Origin: Lachnospiraceae bacterium
GTDB lineage: Bacteria > Bacillota > Clostridia > Lachnospirales > Lachnospiraceae
Direction: 5' to 3'
DNA: 64,000 nt
Assembly (NCBI GenBank): GCA_017546025.1
Contig: JAFYYS010000006.1
Location: 62,001-126,000 of the forward strand
The notes under the pieces were generated by a model. The model did no database searches, was not told the origin of the DNA, and was given only the letters and a program-made list of their open reading frames with translations. The position numbers were made by a program, and so were the translations under genes. Shown here in pieces: positions 34,485-43,749 of the stretch (position 1 is the first letter of the stretch; each line of letters opens with the position of its first letter).

Positions 34485-35219
34485 TTAATCATTTTCCTTC
34501 TGGACTTTTTTGGGGTCAGGCGTCGGAGAAGGGGACGGGGTAGGTGTATTCGTAGGCCCGAAGATATTCGGAACACCTGTTTTCACATCCTTAATCGTCA
34601 CATCTTCATGCTTATTCTGACCGTTCTGAACATTATAGAAATCGATGACGATTTCTCCCGAAACAATACCGTCTGCTGCATCCATTGATGCCGAAACCGC
34701 CTTAACAGTCTTCGGGGTACCTTCCAGATAGATCTTATTAATCATATCCTTGAATCCCTTATAGCTGTTTGTTCCGTACTTTGCAGAGAGCTGTGCCTTC
34801 GAAAAAGTGTAATTTGCATTAATCGGAACAAGCTTTTCCGAGTTCCAGTCGATGACGCCCTGAACAACGCTGGTGTCTTCCGATTCGGTAACCTCATACT
34901 CCGGGAAATTGTAAATTTCTTCATACGGAAGCGTCTGCCAGTCATTCATGAACATAATGATATCTTCATACAAATAGTACGCAGGATATGCTTTCGCGTC
35001 GTTCTCAATTTCCTCGACATGCTCTTTCATTTCAGCCTTGACCTTGTTCTCGTTTATGTTGTAGTACGTATCGAGTCTGGCCTGCAAAGTTTTGCTTTCG
35101 TCTTCATAATTCTTCTTTTCCTTCAGCGCATTACGGAAATAAAACTGAAATACTGCAAATGCCCCAATCAGACCGAGGACAATAAGAAGTATGCTGATAT
35201 CTCTTTTTGAAACTTTCAT
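34485..35219 (-). CDS. pilO: PilO-like pilus alignment protein with a Pro/Thr/Ser tail
   Basis: 244 residues: an N-terminal membrane helix (about 9-29), a coiled-coil stretch (about 30-75), a ferredoxin-like periplasmic-type domain to about 210, and a tail TPTPSPSPTPDP near the end. Size, topology and place after the PilM-PilN fusion identify it as PilO, which with PilN links the cytoplasmic PilM ring to the outer parts of the machine. The tail is unusual for PilO and resembles O-glycosylatable linkers. Confidence 0.82.
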   Translation of the reverse strand: MKVSKRDISILLIVLGLIGAFAVFQFYFRNALKEKKNYEDESKTLQARLDTYYNINENKVKAEMKEHVEEIENDAKAYPAYYLYEDIIMFMNDWQTLPYEEIYNFPEYEVTESEDTSVVQGVIDWNSEKLVPINANYTFSKAQLSAKYGTNSYKGFKDMINKIYLEGTPKTVKAVSASMDAADGIVSGEIVIDFYNVQNGQNKHEDVTIKDVKTGVPNIFGPTNTPTPSPSPTPDPKKVQKEND

Positions 35220-35240
35220 ATTCTCTATTCCTCCTCTGAT

Positions 35241-37268
35241 TTATTTATTCTTAGCTTCTTTGTCGCGCTGCTTCTGTTCGGCTTCAAGAGCTTTTTGAGC
35301 TCCCTCCATAAAAGCATCGTTGGTTCCCGGGTTCTCAGCGGCATCGCCGGGATTCAGGTTGTCCGCGTTATACAGGCAGTTTACGCTGAAGAAAACATTG
35401 ATGTAGAAATAATCTTCTGCATTAATGTCATCTAACAGGCTGTGCTCGTCTTCGCCGTCCTCCCCGCCTTCGCCGTCAGGGTTCTCATTCTTTTTTTCTT
35501 CTTTCTTGATTCGTCCAAGAACAATCTGCTGATTCTTGTGATCCTGAAGGAGCCTTTCTTTAATGACCTCTCGCATGCTTTCCACAGGAACCAAATCGCC
35601 GTCATCGTCCATGACGTACCCAAGGGCATCAACATGCTCCATATAGGGTTCCATTGCCTTGTCGATTTCTTCCTTCAGTGCTTCTTCAAGAATAGCGTCA
35701 TACTCAGGTCTTAATCCGTATTCTTCCTTAAATCCTGAAGATGTAATGATTGTAATGGTCTTAAAAGATCTGAGCTGCTGGAATACCTTCGCAGCATCGG
35801 CTTTCGATGCGCAGACAATGCTGAGGGTGACACCTTCGGTCTCGTCTGCCACCATCTGAAGAGTCTTGAATCCCTGCGGCATCTTTGCTTCCATTTCCGA
35901 GACAAACTGTGTCAGCATACGGTTTGTGTTCTTCGCCGCATTAAGCCCCTCACGAATGCTCGCATACGTTGCTAAAGACTCATTGTATGCATTATTCAAA
36001 TCTTCCAGGTACTTGGTCTCTTCCAAGCGATCCTTCAAATCTTGATTCTCTTTCTTCGCCTTGGAAACACCGACCTGCCCGACAATGAAGAGGACAGCCG
36101 CCGTAGCAACACAGGCAAGGAATACGGCAATCGGAACAGCCAGGCTGGTCTCTTTTTCACCCTTTAAAAGTTCCGGACTAAGCAACTGCAACGGGGCATA
36201 AGATGCACCGATTGCTGCAGAGTATACACGCATGGATTCCAATGCGCTGAAGTTCGGATTGCCGGAACGGATTGTATCAAGCCCAGTATACTTCTGAACA
36301 TTGTAGCCGAGTTCGTTTGAAAGGAGCTCGTCCATGCCTACAAAGTCAGCACCGATGCCGACAAGGTAGATATTGTCAATCGTGGAGTTGTCATTTCTCG
36401 AAACGAAGTACTCAAGAATACGTCCGACATTACCAATCAGGTAACGGAGATTCTCGGTAATCATGATACGGGACATCATAACTTCATCAGAAGTGTCTTC
36501 TGCTTCCTGATAGTCCACATCTACATTCAAATAGCGGCGCAGGCAACGCTGCTGGGTAAATACTACGGTAGCATCCGCATAACTGAGATTCTCACCGTAT
36601 ACATCAAGTTCGGTAACATTCTCGATGGCTCCGTTTACACCGTGAGGAACGGAACGCTGAAGAACAATCTCACCGTTCTTAACAATCGTAATCAAGGAGG
36701 TGTGCTCGTCAATCTTAATAACAGCGTTGACACCGTTATTCATCTCCTGACGAACAACCTGGAAGATACTGTTACCTACGTAGTCAATGGCACGGATATG
36801 CATGCCTAACGTTCTGGCAAGATCGATGTAAGAAGTCGTTACATCGTTCGGTACTGCCAGAAGAGAAAGACGATACTGCTTCACGCCTTCTTCTTCGGTC
36901 TTTCCGAGGATGTTATAAACCAAGTGATACTGGTTCATATCAACCGGGAAATAGTCTGCCGCGTTCGCGGTAATCAGGGGCAGAATCTGCTTCGGCTTAC
37001 AAAGCGGAATTCTCGCCTCACGATTGGCGATACGGCTCGACGCAACGGTGAATACAAGACTTTCCGTCCGGATATCCCGTTTGCGCAGCTCTGCTTTCAG
37101 ATTGATGATGAAATCTTCATTTCTGGTGATTACACCATCCTGCACCATGTCCTTCGGCGTTTCGAGAGAGAATGCGTTATATATCTTGGGAGACTTTGCC
37201 TGATAGTCCACCTCAACAACGCGGGTCATTCCCTGGCCGATTTCCATCGATAGCACTTTTCCTGCCAT
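35241..37268 (-). CDS. PilM-PilN fusion protein of the type IV pilus machine
   Basis: About 675 residues. The N-terminal part (about 1-370) is a PilM actin-like ATPase: KVLSMEIGQGMTRVVEV start, AVIKIDEHTSLITIVKNG, and IDNIYLVGIGADFVGMDELL as phosphate and adenosine regions. A membrane helix at about 390-415 follows, then a coiled coil and a ferredoxin-like PilN domain (about 415-545), and a charged, partly disordered tail with Glu-rich runs and a Lys-rich end. Fusion replaces the separate PilM and PilN of Gram-negatives. ATG 37268 follows AAAGGAAA. Confidence 0.88.
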   Translation of the reverse strand: MAGKVLSMEIGQGMTRVVEVDYQAKSPKIYNAFSLETPKDMVQDGVITRNEDFIINLKAELRKRDIRTESLVFTVASSRIANREARIPLCKPKQILPLITANAADYFPVDMNQYHLVYNILGKTEEEGVKQYRLSLLAVPNDVTTSYIDLARTLGMHIRAIDYVGNSIFQVVRQEMNNGVNAVIKIDEHTSLITIVKNGEIVLQRSVPHGVNGAIENVTELDVYGENLSYADATVVFTQQRCLRRYLNVDVDYQEAEDTSDEVMMSRIMITENLRYLIGNVGRILEYFVSRNDNSTIDNIYLVGIGADFVGMDELLSNELGYNVQKYTGLDTIRSGNPNFSALESMRVYSAAIGASYAPLQLLSPELLKGEKETSLAVPIAVFLACVATAAVLFIVGQVGVSKAKKENQDLKDRLEETKYLEDLNNAYNESLATYASIREGLNAAKNTNRMLTQFVSEMEAKMPQGFKTLQMVADETEGVTLSIVCASKADAAKVFQQLRSFKTITIITSSGFKEEYGLRPEYDAILEEALKEEIDKAMEPYMEHVDALGYVMDDDGDLVPVESMREVIKERLLQDHKNQQIVLGRIKKEEKKNENPDGEGGEDGEDEHSLLDDINAEDYFYINVFFSVNCLYNADNLNPGDAAENPGTNDAFMEGAQKALEAEQKQRDKEAKNK

Positions 37269-37406
37269 GTCGGTTTCCTTTAGAATTGCTCCGCAATTCT
37301 TCCTTCCCTTTAATCTGTTTCCACACCCCGTAAGCAAGGTATGACTTACATATTTCCTCTTATATATCTATAATCCGCTCGATAAGAACGGTTATATTCC
37401 TATTAA

Positions 37407-38210
37407 TCAGCCGTTAAACAGCTTATCCAGACCGGTAAACTCCATGTACCAGTCTATAAAACGATTCCCCCATAATGCAGCGAACAGAATCCCGGCCGAG
37501 AGATACGGTCCCATCGCAAGCGTTCTTCCTTCTTTCGAAACCTTCATTCGAATCGGATGAATGATTGCCCCAATGATGCATCCCACAAGAAACGACAATA
37601 GCGACAATTTCCATCCCAATAAAAACCCGGATGCTGCAAGGAGTTTGACATCTCCACCGCCCATCGCTTTACAAAAGTACATAATTCCGGCAATAATGCT
37701 TGTCACAAATATTCCAAGGATATACAGCAGAATATCCGGCCTCTCCGTAAAGAAGATCCGGTATCCCAGGTTTACAGCGCCCAAACAGAAGATGAACACA
37801 TTGAATCCAAACGGAATGATGAATGTCCGGAAATCAATCACGCTCAGTGCGAGAAGCGCCGATACCATCAGACAGTACAGGATGCTCTCCACGAGTGCTG
37901 TAACATCTCCGAACCCGTGTACCGCAAAAATCAGTACATATAACAGTCCGTTTGCTGCCTCCACAATCGGATACTGTGCGGATATTTTTGCGCCGCACTT
38001 TCGGCACTTGCCGCGAAGGAACAGCCAACTGAAAAGCGGAATCAGATCAAACCATCTTAACTGATACCCGCAGGTCATGCAATGTGATCTCTGCTTCGAA
38101 AGGCTCTGTCCGAGCGGAATACGGTAGATGCACACATTCAGAAAACTTCCGATTACGATACCGTACAAGAATACGATACAATAGATTGCAATCTTGAAAC
38201 CGGCACCCAC
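37407..38210 (-). CDS. pilD: Prepilin peptidase
   Basis: A 267-residue membrane aspartyl protease that cleaves prepilin leaders and methylates the new N-terminus. It shows the N-terminal GSFLNVCIYRIP, the four-Cys zinc motif CMTCGYQL and CRKCGAKI (about 45-75), the first catalytic Asp in VIDFRTFIIP and the second in GGGDVKLL. Eight hydrophobic segments are seen. The start is GTG at 38210 with GAGGTG upstream. It is encoded inside the pilus operon, right after the two pilin genes. Confidence 0.95.
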   Translation of the reverse strand: MGAGFKIAIYCIVFLYGIVIGSFLNVCIYRIPLGQSLSKQRSHCMTCGYQLRWFDLIPLFSWLFLRGKCRKCGAKISAQYPIVEAANGLLYVLIFAVHGFGDVTALVESILYCLMVSALLALSVIDFRTFIIPFGFNVFIFCLGAVNLGYRIFFTERPDILLYILGIFVTSIIAGIMYFCKAMGGGDVKLLAASGFLLGWKLSLLSFLVGCIIGAIIHPIRMKVSKEGRTLAMGPYLSAGILFAALWGNRFIDWYMEFTGLDKLFNG

Positions 38211-38273
38211 CGCCTTCTCACCTCGATTTTCTCATATAATACTGCCACATCCGATGTTATGTGGCCAACCCCT

Positions 38274-38690
38274 CTATGACCATGATGCCGACAATTGCGG
38301 CATTAACGAGTCTCCTACCGGGGGAAGAATCGTGACCGTGTAAGTCATATTCTTATACTTTCTCGACACAGGTTTTGCGGTCTGATACTGATTCCCGAAA
38401 TGATCCTGAAGGATTTCCAGAATCTCTGCGTTATTGAGCAGCGAGGTGTTTAAATTAATACCCGTACTGTCAAAGGTAACCAAAACCGTATTGCTGATAT
38501 CATACTGCCCGGTATAGACAACAATTTCCGCAGCACGGAATATCTCGCCCGCTGCGGACTCATCACGTTGTATGCGCGACTTTTCAACATATGCCAGATA
38601 TGCCGGGGCCAGAACGCCGACAAGCACGGCCATGATCGCAACTACAACTATCAATTCTACGAGGGAGAAGCCATGATTCTTTTCTTTCAT
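38274..38690 (-). CDS. Type IV pilin, second copy
   Basis: 138 residues. The leader MKEKNHG is followed by FSLVELIVVVAIMAVLVGVLAPAY (cleavage after Gly7, Glu at +5) and a small beta domain. It shares the N-terminal helix and the closing Trp-Ser with the neighbouring pilin, but its head domain differs (VVYTGQYDISNTVLV). It is probably a duplicate that has diverged into a minor or alternative subunit. Confidence 0.92.
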   Translation of the reverse strand: MKEKNHGFSLVELIVVVAIMAVLVGVLAPAYLAYVEKSRIQRDESAAGEIFRAAEIVVYTGQYDISNTVLVTFDSTGINLNTSLLNNAEILEILQDHFGNQYQTAKPVSRKYKNMTYTVTILPPVGDSLMPQLSASWS

Positions 38691-38728
38691 ATCTCACCTC
38701 TTTCTGAACCGGCACCGATATTTTATCC

Positions 38729-38756
38729 CGCGCAGGTGGGGTGACCCACCTGCGCG
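38729..38756 (-). other. Strong perfect hairpin after the main pilin gene
   Basis: A 12-bp perfect GC-rich stem, CGCGCAGGTGGG / CCCACCTGCGCG, with a 4-base loop, between the two pilin genes. There is no T-run on the minus strand. It is suited to partial termination or to protecting the upstream pilA message from 3' exonucleases, which would raise pilA dosage relative to later genes. Confidence 0.8.
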
Positions 38757-38873
38757 ATAGGGAACCAGGATTTCATATCTTCATGCTGTTCAGCATTTTC
38801 GTGCCTCAGGCACTAAATCCTATGCTTTCAGAACACTACTCAAAAAGCAACTACTGTAATAGGAGAAGCCGAA

Positions 38874-39287
38874 TTAGCTCCAAGCACCCGTTACGGTAAG
38901 AGCTGCGCCAGTGCCGCTTCCGGTAGGAGAAGCAATCGTTACAGTGTAAGTCATGGTCTTGTAGTACTTAGACTTGATATCGAAGGACTTGCCGCTGTAT
39001 ACGTCGTCCATGGAATTCTTAAGGTTAGTTTCAGAGATAACAGAAGAGATGCCTTTACCATTCGTCCAGGAGTAAGTCTTACCGCCGGATACTTCGTCAT
39101 AAACGCAGATCTCTGCAGTAGCAACTTCGATAGAGTGACGAACTTCCTCAGCCATATCCTCATCAGCACCACGACGGGTCTTCTCAACGTAGCTCAGGTA
39201 AGCCGGAGCCAAAATACCAACCAATACAGCCATGATCGCTACAACAACGATCAACTCAACGAGTGAAAAACCTTTGTTCTTGTTCAT
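38874..39287 (-). CDS. pilA: Type IV pilin, probable major subunit
   Basis: 137 residues: leader MNKNKG, then FSLVELIVVVAIMAVLVGILAPAY with Glu at +5, an alpha1 extension, and a short beta domain with Gly/Ser/Thr-rich strands ending VTGAWS. Being first of the two pilin genes, with GGAGGAA before the ATG and a stabilising hairpin after it, it is the likely major pilin. Only one Cys is visible (ICVYDE), so a disulfide-bonded loop is absent, as in many Gram-positive pilins. Confidence 0.92.
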   Translation of the reverse strand: MNKNKGFSLVELIVVVAIMAVLVGILAPAYLSYVEKTRRGADEDMAEEVRHSIEVATAEICVYDEVSGGKTYSWTNGKGISSVISETNLKNSMDDVYSGKSFDIKSKYYKTMTYTVTIASPTGSGTGAALTVTGAWS

Positions 39288-39405
39288 AGAAACATTCCTC
39301 CATTTTCATATAATATTATTCACGAACTCCGGTCGCGGTTCCTCATTCCGCTTCCGGTATCTTAAACAACTGCCGTCCCTATTGCAGCGGTTGCTTAATT
39401 CAATT

Positions 39406-40617
39406 TTACAGGTTGTCCAGTCCTTTGTAAAGACTGAGCATCGGCATTACGCATGCGCCAACCAAAAGTCCTACGAATACCGCGATTACAAGAATGATGA
39501 CGGGTTCCATTACGGACAGCAGGTTCTGCGTCGCATTCTCTACTTCTTCGTCGTAGTAGTCCGCCATCTTGGTAAGCATGGAATCCATATCACCGGTTTC
39601 CTCTCCGATCTTGGTCATGTGAACAACCATCGGCGGGAAGAGTCCGGATCTCTTTAAGGGCTCCGAAAGCGGAACGCCTTTCTTAACTTCTTCCTTACAC
39701 TCCAACACAGCCTGACGGAACATGTAGTTCGTCATCGTCTTCGCGGAGATATCCAGGGCGTCAATCATGGAAATACCGGATGACGTCAGCGTTGCAAGTG
39801 TTCTTGCAAGTCTCGAAGAAGAAGTCTTAATCGTAAAGTCTTTAAGCGCCGGAATGGAAACTGCCGCTTTGGCCAGGAACTCTGTTCCAACCTGCGAGGC
39901 GCTGAATACCTTTAATCCGACAACAATAACAACAATGATTCCGATAACAAGTAACCAGTTGGCCTTAAAGAAATCGGCCGCAGCCATAACGGCAAGTGTA
40001 AGACCCGGCATCTTCGTGTCCATGTCCTTGAACATTTCCATGAAGTTCGGGATAACGAATGCCATCATGACAATCATAACGACGATGGCAACACATACAA
40101 CCACGATAGGATAAATCAGGGCCTTCTTAATCATGGCGGAAAGCTTTGTATCCTTCTCGAACTGGGTTGCCATACGGTCAAGAGATACATCAATGCTACC
40201 GGAAGCCTCGCCGGCTTCAACCATGTTAATCATCATGGACGGGAAGATATCGCTTCGCTCACGGAGCGCATTGGCAAAACTTTCACCTTTTGCAATGTTG
40301 TTTTTAACTTCGCCGAGAGCCTTCTGAAGTCTCTTGTTCTCGGTCTGATCCTCCATCATGCCCATGGCGTCTACAATCGGAACACCGGCATTGATGATGG
40401 ATACGAACTGACGGCAGAAGACGCTGAGGTCTCTCTTGCTGACACCGCTGCCGCCGATGTTTACATCCTTATTAAGGAATGACTGCTCATGAACACTGAG
40501 CGGAATCAATCCTTCGCCTTTGAGCATCGACTGCGCGCGGTCCGGGCTGGCAGCTTCAATGTTGCCTTTCTTCCTGCGGCCCATCTTGTCGACGGCTTCA
40601 TATGCATATGCAGGCAT
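39406..40617 (-). CDS. pilC: Type IV pilus inner-membrane platform protein
   Basis: 403 residues with two T2SSF domains (about 70-195 and 270-395) and three membrane helices (about 170, 220 and 375). Signatures are YEAVDKMGRRKKGNIEA at the start, FCRQFVSIINAGVPIVDAM near 85 and the repeat GIPL-type GVPLSEPLKRSGLFPPMVVHM near 300. It forms the membrane platform for PilB and PilT. The order pilB-pilT-pilC is the standard Gram-positive arrangement. Confidence 0.95.
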   Translation of the reverse strand: MPAYAYEAVDKMGRRKKGNIEAASPDRAQSMLKGEGLIPLSVHEQSFLNKDVNIGGSGVSKRDLSVFCRQFVSIINAGVPIVDAMGMMEDQTENKRLQKALGEVKNNIAKGESFANALRERSDIFPSMMINMVEAGEASGSIDVSLDRMATQFEKDTKLSAMIKKALIYPIVVVCVAIVVMIVMMAFVIPNFMEMFKDMDTKMPGLTLAVMAAADFFKANWLLVIGIIVVIVVGLKVFSASQVGTEFLAKAAVSIPALKDFTIKTSSSRLARTLATLTSSGISMIDALDISAKTMTNYMFRQAVLECKEEVKKGVPLSEPLKRSGLFPPMVVHMTKIGEETGDMDSMLTKMADYYDEEVENATQNLLSVMEPVIILVIAVFVGLLVGACVMPMLSLYKGLDNL

Positions 40618-40639
40618 CGTTTATCCTCCTTATATTCGC

Positions 40640-41704
40640 CTAGAAGGTTACCTTCCGGCTCATCGCTATTGTATCCTGTGCGTAGTTCAAACAGTTCTCA
40701 GCGCTGATCAAGCCGCCGATGTAAAGATTGTAAAGGGCGTCGTCCATGGACTGCATGCCCTGCTTCTTACTGGTCTGAATCATCGAAGGAATCTGGAATG
40801 CCTTTCCTTCACGAATCAGGTTTCGTACAGCACTTGTTCCCATCATGACTTCGAATGCGGCTACACGGCCGGATCCGGTCTGAATCGGAAGCAGCTGCTG
40901 CGAGATGACACACTCGATAACGCTCGCAAGCTGTACGCGGATCTGTTGCTGCTGATGCGGCGGGAATACGTCGATGACGCGGTTGATGGTGTCAGCGGCA
41001 CTGTTCGTATGAAGTGTCGAGAATACCAGGTGTCCGGTCTCGGCGGCGGTGATTGCGGTCTGAATGGTTTCAAGGTCTCGCATCTCACCGACGAGGATAA
41101 CGTCCGGGTCTTCACGAAGGGCCGCTCGAAGTGCGCCGGAGTACGTCTCAGTATCATCGCCAATCTCACGCTGGTTAACAATGGACTTCTCATGACGATG
41201 CAGGTACTCAATCGGGTCCTCAATCGTAATGATGTGCTTTGCGTAAGTCTTATTAATCATATTGATGAGAGAAGCAAGTGTTGTGGACTTACCGGAACCA
41301 GTGGCTCCTGTTACAAGAACAAGTCCTCTCTTTCTGGTGCACAACTCCTGAACCGCTGCCGGAAGTCCGAGTTCTCTCGGTGCCGGAATCTTAAACGGCA
41401 AAAGTCTCATGACCATTGCAAGCGTTCCGCGCTGCTTGAATACATTTACACGGAAACGTCCGCGTCCGTACAAAGAATACGCGAAGTCAATCTCACCGGT
41501 CTTGTCCATGATCTCGACCAGTCGGTCGTTGTCTGCGAAAAGCGGAACAACCAGTTCCTCGATGGTCTCGGGGGTCAGCTTCTCGGTGTCGAACGGTCTT
41601 AAGTCACCGTCGATTCGGAAGATAACCGGTCTGCCCGATGTGATGTGTACGTCTGATGCGTGACGGTTAACGGCTTCCTGCAGAATTTCGTCTAATTCTT
41701 TCAT
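40640..41704 (-). CDS. pilT: Pilus retraction ATPase
   Basis: 354 residues, normal PilT size. Walker A GATGSGKST at 133-141, Asp box TIEDPIE, Walker B ILVGEMRD, His box STLHTNSA, and the C-terminal AVRNLIREGKAFQI, matching the AIRNLIRE motif needed for retraction. Its presence predicts retractable pili and hence twitching motility or DNA uptake. ATG 41704 follows directly on pilB in the operon. Confidence 0.96.
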   Translation of the reverse strand: MKELDEILQEAVNRHASDVHITSGRPVIFRIDGDLRPFDTEKLTPETIEELVVPLFADNDRLVEIMDKTGEIDFAYSLYGRGRFRVNVFKQRGTLAMVMRLLPFKIPAPRELGLPAAVQELCTRKRGLVLVTGATGSGKSTTLASLINMINKTYAKHIITIEDPIEYLHRHEKSIVNQREIGDDTETYSGALRAALREDPDVILVGEMRDLETIQTAITAAETGHLVFSTLHTNSAADTINRVIDVFPPHQQQQIRVQLASVIECVISQQLLPIQTGSGRVAAFEVMMGTSAVRNLIREGKAFQIPSMIQTSKKQGMQSMDDALYNLYIGGLISAENCLNYAQDTIAMSRKVTF

Positions 41705-41747
41705 GTTTTCTATCCGTTCCTTTGTTTATTTCCGTGCTGTAATATAA

Positions 41748-43454
41748 TTAGGTCTCGAACGATACTCGGAGCATTTCGGAATAAGAGGTAATTCCCTGAA
41801 GAGCGGTTCTTGCGGCGCTCATTCGAAGTGTGCTCATTCCTTCTTCAAGGGCTGCCTGCTTCAGAACATCCGAATCCTCTCTGTTGGAGATGATCTTCTT
41901 TAAGCGAGGCGTAATCTCCATGATTTCATATACACCGATTCGACCTTTATATCCTCTGTTACAGGAGTTGCATCCGATGGGGTCGTACAGAACAACGTTC
42001 GGGGTTTCCGGCCGGATGCCCATTGACCGCTTCTCCTCTTCGGTTGCATAACGCGCTTTCTTGCACTTCGGGCAAAGGCGTCTGACGAGTCGCTGTGCGA
42101 TAACGCCGACAACAGAGTCTGCAATCAGGTAACTTTCAACACCCATATCAAGGAGTCGTGCAATCGTTGCTGCGGAGCTGTTTGTATGGAGTGTGCTAAC
42201 TACCAGGTGACCGGTAATGGATGCCTGTACGGCAATCTGTGCTGTCTCGCCGTCTCGAATCTCACCGATCATGATGATGTCCGGGTCCTGACGAAGGATG
42301 GAACGAAGGGCGGATGCAAAGGTAAGACCTGCTTTTACGTTTACATGCACCTGATTGATTCCGTTGATGTTCGCCTCAACCGGGTCCTCAACCGTGATAA
42401 TGTTTACATCTTCTTTATTCAGTTCGCTAAGTGCAGTATAAAGCGTTGTCGACTTACCGGAACCGGTAGGACCGGTAACAAGGATGATGCCGTGCGGATT
42501 CGACAGAATGTGGTCGAACTTCTTCATGTCGGCATCACAAAGACCGAGGTCTTTCTTGCTTCTGGTAAGGGCTGTCTTCTGCGCAAGTCGCATTACGCAC
42601 TTCTCGCCGTAGTATGTCGGGAGAATGGAAACACGGATATCGTACTCGACACGGTCAACGATGATACTGATACGACCGTCCTGAGGTTTTCTCTTTTCGG
42701 AGATATCCATGCCGCCCATAATCTTAAGTCGGGCGATGATGGCGGGAAGCATTCCGATATCGTAGGTAATCTGTTCAAACAGTGCACCGTCGATTCGGTA
42801 CCGGATACGAACCTTCGTCTCAAGCGCCTCAACATGAATATCGGATGCCCTCTGACGGGCCGCTGATTCAATCATGTTACGAACCATGATAACAATCGGG
42901 GAATCGGCAACGGTATCTTCGTCGTTCTCTTCCTCGCCGGCAGCTTTCTTCGCTTCACGCTCTTTCGCGTAAGCTTCTGCCGCATCCAGTGCCTCGGCAT
43001 TACCGAAGTACTTATCGATGCTGATCATGATGTCGTGCGTGGTTGCGATATACGGTTCAATTTCAAGGTGCGTTACCATTGACAGGTCGTCGATGGCTAC
43101 CATGTCCATCGGGTCAGCCATTGCAACACGAAGAACATTCATATTGTTGGCTGCGTAGCCGAAGGGCATTACCATATATTTACGAAGGATATTCGGGTTT
43201 ACAAGTGCCACGATATCCTCAGGAATCTGCATTGTTGCAGTAGACACCATCTCAACGCCCAGCTGTCTGGTAAGAGCTTTCGTGATGCTCTCTTCGGATG
43301 TGAATCCCAACTCAACCAACGTTTCACCGAGCTTCTTGCCGCCGTTGGTCTTACGGGCCTCCATAGCCTGTTCAATCTGTTCCGGCGTTACAACGTTCTC
43401 CGAGACAAGCATATCGCCGAGTCTCTTCTTTTTGCGGTACATTTCACCTGCCAT
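41748..43454 (-). CDS. pilB: Pilus assembly ATPase
   Basis: 568 residues: an N-terminal T2SSE_N domain (about 1-150, LGETLVELGFTSEESI) and a C-terminal ATPase with Walker A GPTGSGKST, Asp box TVEDPVE, Walker B IMIGEIRDGETA, His box STLHTNSS and the tetra-Cys zinc motif CPKCKKA, then CNSCNRG. It polymerises pilins. The start MAGEMYRKKK has GGAGG five bases upstream; an in-frame upstream extension is not supported. It heads a 14-kb operon of 13 genes. Confidence 0.96.
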   Translation of the reverse strand: MAGEMYRKKKRLGDMLVSENVVTPEQIEQAMEARKTNGGKKLGETLVELGFTSEESITKALTRQLGVEMVSTATMQIPEDIVALVNPNILRKYMVMPFGYAANNMNVLRVAMADPMDMVAIDDLSMVTHLEIEPYIATTHDIMISIDKYFGNAEALDAAEAYAKEREAKKAAGEEENDEDTVADSPIVIMVRNMIESAARQRASDIHVEALETKVRIRYRIDGALFEQITYDIGMLPAIIARLKIMGGMDISEKRKPQDGRISIIVDRVEYDIRVSILPTYYGEKCVMRLAQKTALTRSKKDLGLCDADMKKFDHILSNPHGIILVTGPTGSGKSTTLYTALSELNKEDVNIITVEDPVEANINGINQVHVNVKAGLTFASALRSILRQDPDIIMIGEIRDGETAQIAVQASITGHLVVSTLHTNSSAATIARLLDMGVESYLIADSVVGVIAQRLVRRLCPKCKKARYATEEEKRSMGIRPETPNVVLYDPIGCNSCNRGYKGRIGVYEIMEITPRLKKIISNREDSDVLKQAALEEGMSTLRMSAARTALQGITSYSEMLRVSFET

Positions 43455-43498
43455 GTCTGCCTCCGAGAGTAATCCGTTATGAGTCTGTCTACAATTAG

Positions 43499-43527
43499 AG
43501 AATACCACTTTTGAGTAATAAATGCAA
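43499..43527 (-). promoter_or_regulatory. Promoter of the type IV pilus operon
   Basis: TTGCAT (43522-43527) and TATTCT (43499-43504) on the minus strand, 17 bases apart. The predicted start is about 38 bases before the pilB ATG, leaving no room for a c-di-GMP riboswitch in the leader. Confidence 0.75.
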
Positions 43528-43649
43528 GGCAAAACGGCTATAATTTGTGCAGTTTACCCAATTCTTTTTTGCCTCTTGTGGTTTTTTTAGGCTAATTCTC
43601 AAGATATTGTGGTCAAGCCCTTTATTTGCTTGACTTTCTCACGACAAAT

Positions 43650-43668
43650 TGTAAACAAAATGTTAACA
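43650..43668. promoter_or_regulatory. Candidate operator, copy 1, upstream of pilB
   Basis: TGTAAACAAAATGTTAACA contains the perfect palindrome TGTTAACA. An almost identical 19-mer lies 77 bases away. It is about 125 bases upstream of the pilB -35. Confidence 0.6.
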
Positions 43669-43726
43669 TTTCAGCCGGAAATCGCCGAAAAAATTTGACT
43701 TTCCTGCAATAATACCCGTCATCAAA

Positions 43727-43745
43727 TGTAAACAAAGTGTTAACA
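43727..43745. promoter_or_regulatory. Candidate operator, copy 2, upstream of pilB
   Basis: TGTAAACAAAGTGTTAACA differs at one position from copy 1 and ends 4 bases before the trmN6 stop. TTGACTTTC also recurs beside each copy (43630 and 43695). Confidence 0.6.
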
Positions 43746-43749
43746 ACAG

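Noticed and set aside
43455-43749. c-di-GMP riboswitch before the pilus operon
   Set aside because: Some clostridial pilus operons have one, but the predicted leader is about 38 bases and the region shows none of the conserved core.
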